A DNA stretch of 64,000 nt from Croceibacterium ferulae (GTDB lineage Bacteria; Pseudomonadota; Alphaproteobacteria; Sphingomonadales; Sphingomonadaceae). The translations under genes and the position numbers were made by a program. Positions 62,363 through 64,000 of the stretch are shown one piece after another. Below the pieces are notes generated by a model. It was not told the DNA's origin. It did not search any database and saw nothing but the letters and a program-made list of their open reading frames with translations. How positions within the stretch are numbered: the stretch's first letter is position 1; each line of letters opens with the position of its first letter. Location: contig NZ_QZVQ01000008.1 in assembly GCF_003660445.1 (NCBI RefSeq), forward strand, positions 186,001 to 250,000, given 5' to 3'.

Positions 62363-62503
62363 ATGACGCAGATGTCCGATATCGCCCGCCAGTCCCTCGC
62401 CGCCATCGGCGCGCTGGCGATCACCGCCACGCTGCTGTTCGGCAGCTTCGCCCCGCCGGCGCAGGATGCCACCGAGGCCGCCAGCATCGAGGTGCAGGCA
62501 TGA
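62363..62503 (+). CDS. Microprotein 2 of the pspC operon
   Basis: A 46-residue paralogue of the preceding protein, starting MTQMSDIARQSLAAIGA, with span ALAITATLLFGSFAP and tail PPAQDATEAASIEVQA. It follows 45 bases after the first, has a weak AACAGGAAAG site, and its stop overlaps the pspC start (ATGA). The two copies share a 27-base identical DNA block, so they arose by tandem duplication and have since diverged at the ends. The function is unknown. Confidence 0.75.
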   Translation: MTQMSDIARQSLAAIGALAITATLLFGSFAPPAQDATEAASIEVQA

Positions 62504-62703
62504 GCGACCTCGGCCCCCGCCAGCATGGCGCCGGCCTGCGGCTCGACAAGGCCAATGGCAAGCTGCTGGGCGTGTGCGCCGGCCTTGCCAGCCGGTTCGA
62601 AGTCGACGCGATCTGGGTCCGCCTGCTGTTCGTGGCCGGCACGCTGGTCGGCTTCGGCAGTTTCATCCTGATCTACCTGCTGATCGCGCTGCTCGCCAAA
62701 TGA
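62500..62703 (+). CDS. pspC: PspC domain protein
   Basis: A 67-residue PspC domain protein with the typical pattern KLLGVCAGLASRFEVDAIWV followed by one membrane span (about residues 41-63). PspC senses or relays inner-membrane stress in the phage shock response, in E. coli with PspB, PspA and PspF. It is shorter than E. coli PspC (119 residues) and lacks its cytoplasmic C-terminus. It is translationally coupled to the second microprotein. pspA and pspF are not in the window. Confidence 0.88.
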   Translation: MSDLGPRQHGAGLRLDKANGKLLGVCAGLASRFEVDAIWVRLLFVAGTLVGFGSFILIYLLIALLAK

Positions 62704-62722
62704 GCCGCGATCAGAGCCGCCA

Positions 62723-63457
62723 TCAGCCTCGGGCGAAGGGGGAGAAATCGGTGCCGGTGTCGAACACCTCCACCCCTTCGCGCCGCTTCAGGAAGCCCAC
62801 GACGGCATAGGTGACCGGCGTCAGCAACGCCTCCCACCCCGATTTGATCAGCCATTGCGACAGCACCACCTGCCACAGCTGCTCGGGCGGCCAGCCGGCC
62901 AGGCCCCAGAAGGCGAGCGGGTAGAACAGCAGGCTGTCCACCCCCTGTCCCACCAGCGTCGACCCGATCGTGCGCAACCACAGCAGCCGGCCGCCGGTGG
63001 CGAGCTTCAGCTTCGCGAGCACCAGGCTGTTGACGAACTCCCCACACCAGAAGGCCACGATCGAGGCGCCGACGATGCGCCAGGTGCTGCCGAACACGAA
63101 TTCGTAGGCCGCCTGCCCGGGCCAGCCCGGCGCCGCCGGCAGGGCCACCACCACCGCCGCCATCATCGCCATGAACAGCAGCGCGGCCGTGCCGGTCCAG
63201 ATCACCCGCCGCGCGCGAGCAAAGCCGTACACTTCCGTCAGCACATCACCGATGATGTAGCTGACGGGGAAGAACAGCACGCCCGCCCCGAACGACCAGA
63301 CCGTGCCGCCGGGCAGCGTGACATAGCTGGGCTTGGCCGCACCGATGATGTTGGACAGCAGCAGGATGGCAACGAAGGCGGCCATCACCAGGTCGTAATA
63401 GCGGAACGAGGCGCGTGCGCCTGCCTGCCCGTCCAGCCGCTGCGGTGCCCCCTGCAT
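62723..63457 (-). CDS. Queuosine precursor transporter (YhhQ/VUT family)
   Basis: A 244-residue protein with about six spans, of the VUT/YhhQ (COG1738) family that imports queuine-pathway precursors such as preQ0 or preQ1. Landmarks are RYYDLVMAAFVAILLLSNII, PVSYIIGDVLTEVYGFARAR and VGQGVDSLLFYPLAF. I start at the ATG at 63457; the longer frame crosses the tRNA gene. The C-terminus ends TGTDFSPFARG, close to the convergent pspC gene. Confidence 0.9.
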   Translation of the reverse strand: MQGAPQRLDGQAGARASFRYYDLVMAAFVAILLLSNIIGAAKPSYVTLPGGTVWSFGAGVLFFPVSYIIGDVLTEVYGFARARRVIWTGTAALLFMAMMAAVVVALPAAPGWPGQAAYEFVFGSTWRIVGASIVAFWCGEFVNSLVLAKLKLATGGRLLWLRTIGSTLVGQGVDSLLFYPLAFWGLAGWPPEQLWQVVLSQWLIKSGWEALLTPVTYAVVGFLKRREGVEVFDTGTDFSPFARG

Positions 63458-63519
63458 GACTGGGGGTCTTAGCCCGCAATTGCGGCGGGCGCAAAGCGTG
63501 GCTAATGCCGGGTCAGCGC

Positions 63520-63596
63520 GCGCCCGTAGTTCAACTGGATAGAGCACGAGCCTTCTAAGCTTGGAGTTGCAGGTTCGAGTCCTGCCGGGCGCGCCA
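63520..63596 (+). tRNA. tRNA-Arg (anticodon TCT)
   Basis: A 77-base cloverleaf with encoded CCA. The acceptor stem is GCGCCCG/CGGGCGC and the discriminator G precedes CCA. The anticodon stem CGAGC/GCTTG encloses the loop CTTCTAA, anticodon TCT (reads AGA and AGG). The T arm contains GGTTCGAGTCC. No intron. AGA/AGG codons are rare in the GC-rich genes here, so this is a minor-codon tRNA. No integrated element is visible at its 3' end within the window. Confidence 0.97.
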
Positions 63597-63625
63597 ATTT
63601 CCACATTGCCGCGGGAGTCGCACGG

Positions 63626-64000
63626 ATGAACGATGCCGAAGCCGGTTCCGGGACGTTGGCCGAAACGATGGGCGACCACGATGTCGTGCTGGTGCTGGCA
63701 GGCGGCAATGCGCTGGGGGCTTACCAGGCAGGCGTCTACCAGGCGCTGCACGAAGGCGGCATCCGGCTGGACCGGATCGTGGGTGCGTCGATCGGCGCGT
63801 TCAATGGCGCGATCATCGCCGGCAACGCGCCCGATCAGCGCCTGGCCCGGCTGGCCGAGTTCTGGCGACCGGGGCCTGTGGGCGGAGCAGGTGACTGGAT
63901 GGGCAGCCTGCCCGACACCTGGCGTCGCAGCTGGGACACGTTCGGCACACTGCTGGCCGGACGGCCGGGCATGTTTGCGCCGCTGGGCAGCAACAGCTTC
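63626..64000 (+). CDS. Patatin-like phospholipase family protein (partial, N-terminus)
   Basis: The first 125 codons of a gene that runs past the window end. The patatin fold begins with VLVLAGGNALGAYQAGVYQA (the oxyanion glycine loop) and the nucleophile elbow GASIGAFNGA (G-x-S-x-G). The Asp of the dyad should lie beyond the window. Such enzymes hydrolyse acyl esters of membrane lipids. It begins 29 bases after tRNA-Arg. The start ATG has GGGAGT upstream. Confidence 0.88.
   Translation, partial: MNDAEAGSGTLAETMGDHDVVLVLAGGNALGAYQAGVYQALHEGGIRLDRIVGASIGAFNGAIIAGNAPDQRLARLAEFWRPGPVGGAGDWMGSLPDTWRRSWDTFGTLLAGRPGMFAPLGSNSF

Noticed and set aside
63500-64000. tRNA-Arg as an integration site for a mobile element
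   Set aside because: No integrase, direct repeat of the tRNA 3' end, or atypical composition is seen beside it within the window; the next gene is an ordinary patatin-like lipase.

Overview
The window is 64 kb of GC-rich (roughly two thirds G+C), densely packed chromosomal DNA. Gene content and order point to an alphaproteobacterium of the order Sphingomonadales (Erythrobacteraceae or Sphingomonadaceae type). Pointers are the cobA-DUF2849-cysI-DUF934-cysH sulfur operon, a coxB-ctaD...ctaB-ctaG-ctaE-SURF1-thrC block, pyrE-pdxJ-acpS-lepB, gatC-gatA next to rpsU, and moaA-moaD-moaE beside folB. This assignment is inference from synteny and protein style; no 16S gene is present. I see no prophage, transposase, CRISPR array or plasmid functions. 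Most of the window is housekeeping or core metabolism.

Layout. 0-6.6 kb: tail of a sulfurtransferase, a MetC-like lyase, an MscS channel, then the siroheme/sulfite/APS reduction operon. 6.6-14.8 kb: a Tat-exported oxidoreductase, a candidate small RNA, rpsU, an FKBP isomerase, and gatCA and gatB separated by two acyltransferases. 14.8-22.4 kb: two small genes, repeat elements and an AT-richer orphan, then ruvX, a DUF3089 hydrolase, an AI-2E family permease, and lepB-acpS-pdxJ-pyrE on the minus strand. 22.6-30.9 kb: cytochrome aa3 oxidase structural and assembly genes, interrupted by an opposite-strand DUF2490 gene, ending in thrC. 30.9-37 kb: a methyltransferase, an AT-rich glycosyltransferase that looks imported, an acyltransferase, folB, molybdopterin synthesis genes, and a guanidinium-type SMR exporter behind a candidate guanidine-II riboswitch. 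37-47 kb: rplU-rpmA, a TetR-controlled hydrolase, ygfZ, a cardiolipin-synthase-like enzyme, a HerA-like ATPase and pyrC. 47-56 kb: astD-selO, two glycosyltransferases, and a YfgM-like protein with bamB. 56-64 kb: an ABC exporter pair, a lipoprotein esterase, an RpiB-like protein, recF, a sigma-54-type promoter driving two twin microproteins plus a PspC protein, a queuosine-precursor transporter, tRNA-Arg(TCT) and the start of a patatin-like lipase.

How genes work together. CobA makes the siroheme precursor used by CysI, and CysH supplies the sulfite. GatC, GatA and GatB form the amidotransferase that corrects misacylated tRNAs. CtaB, CtaG, SURF1 and the small CoxF-like protein assemble the oxidase encoded by coxB, ctaD and ctaE. 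The most interesting spot is 62.1-62.7 kb. There a near-consensus -24/-12 promoter precedes two paralogous single-span peptides of 46-47 residues that are translationally coupled to PspC. This looks like a reduced, phage-shock-type envelope stress operon.
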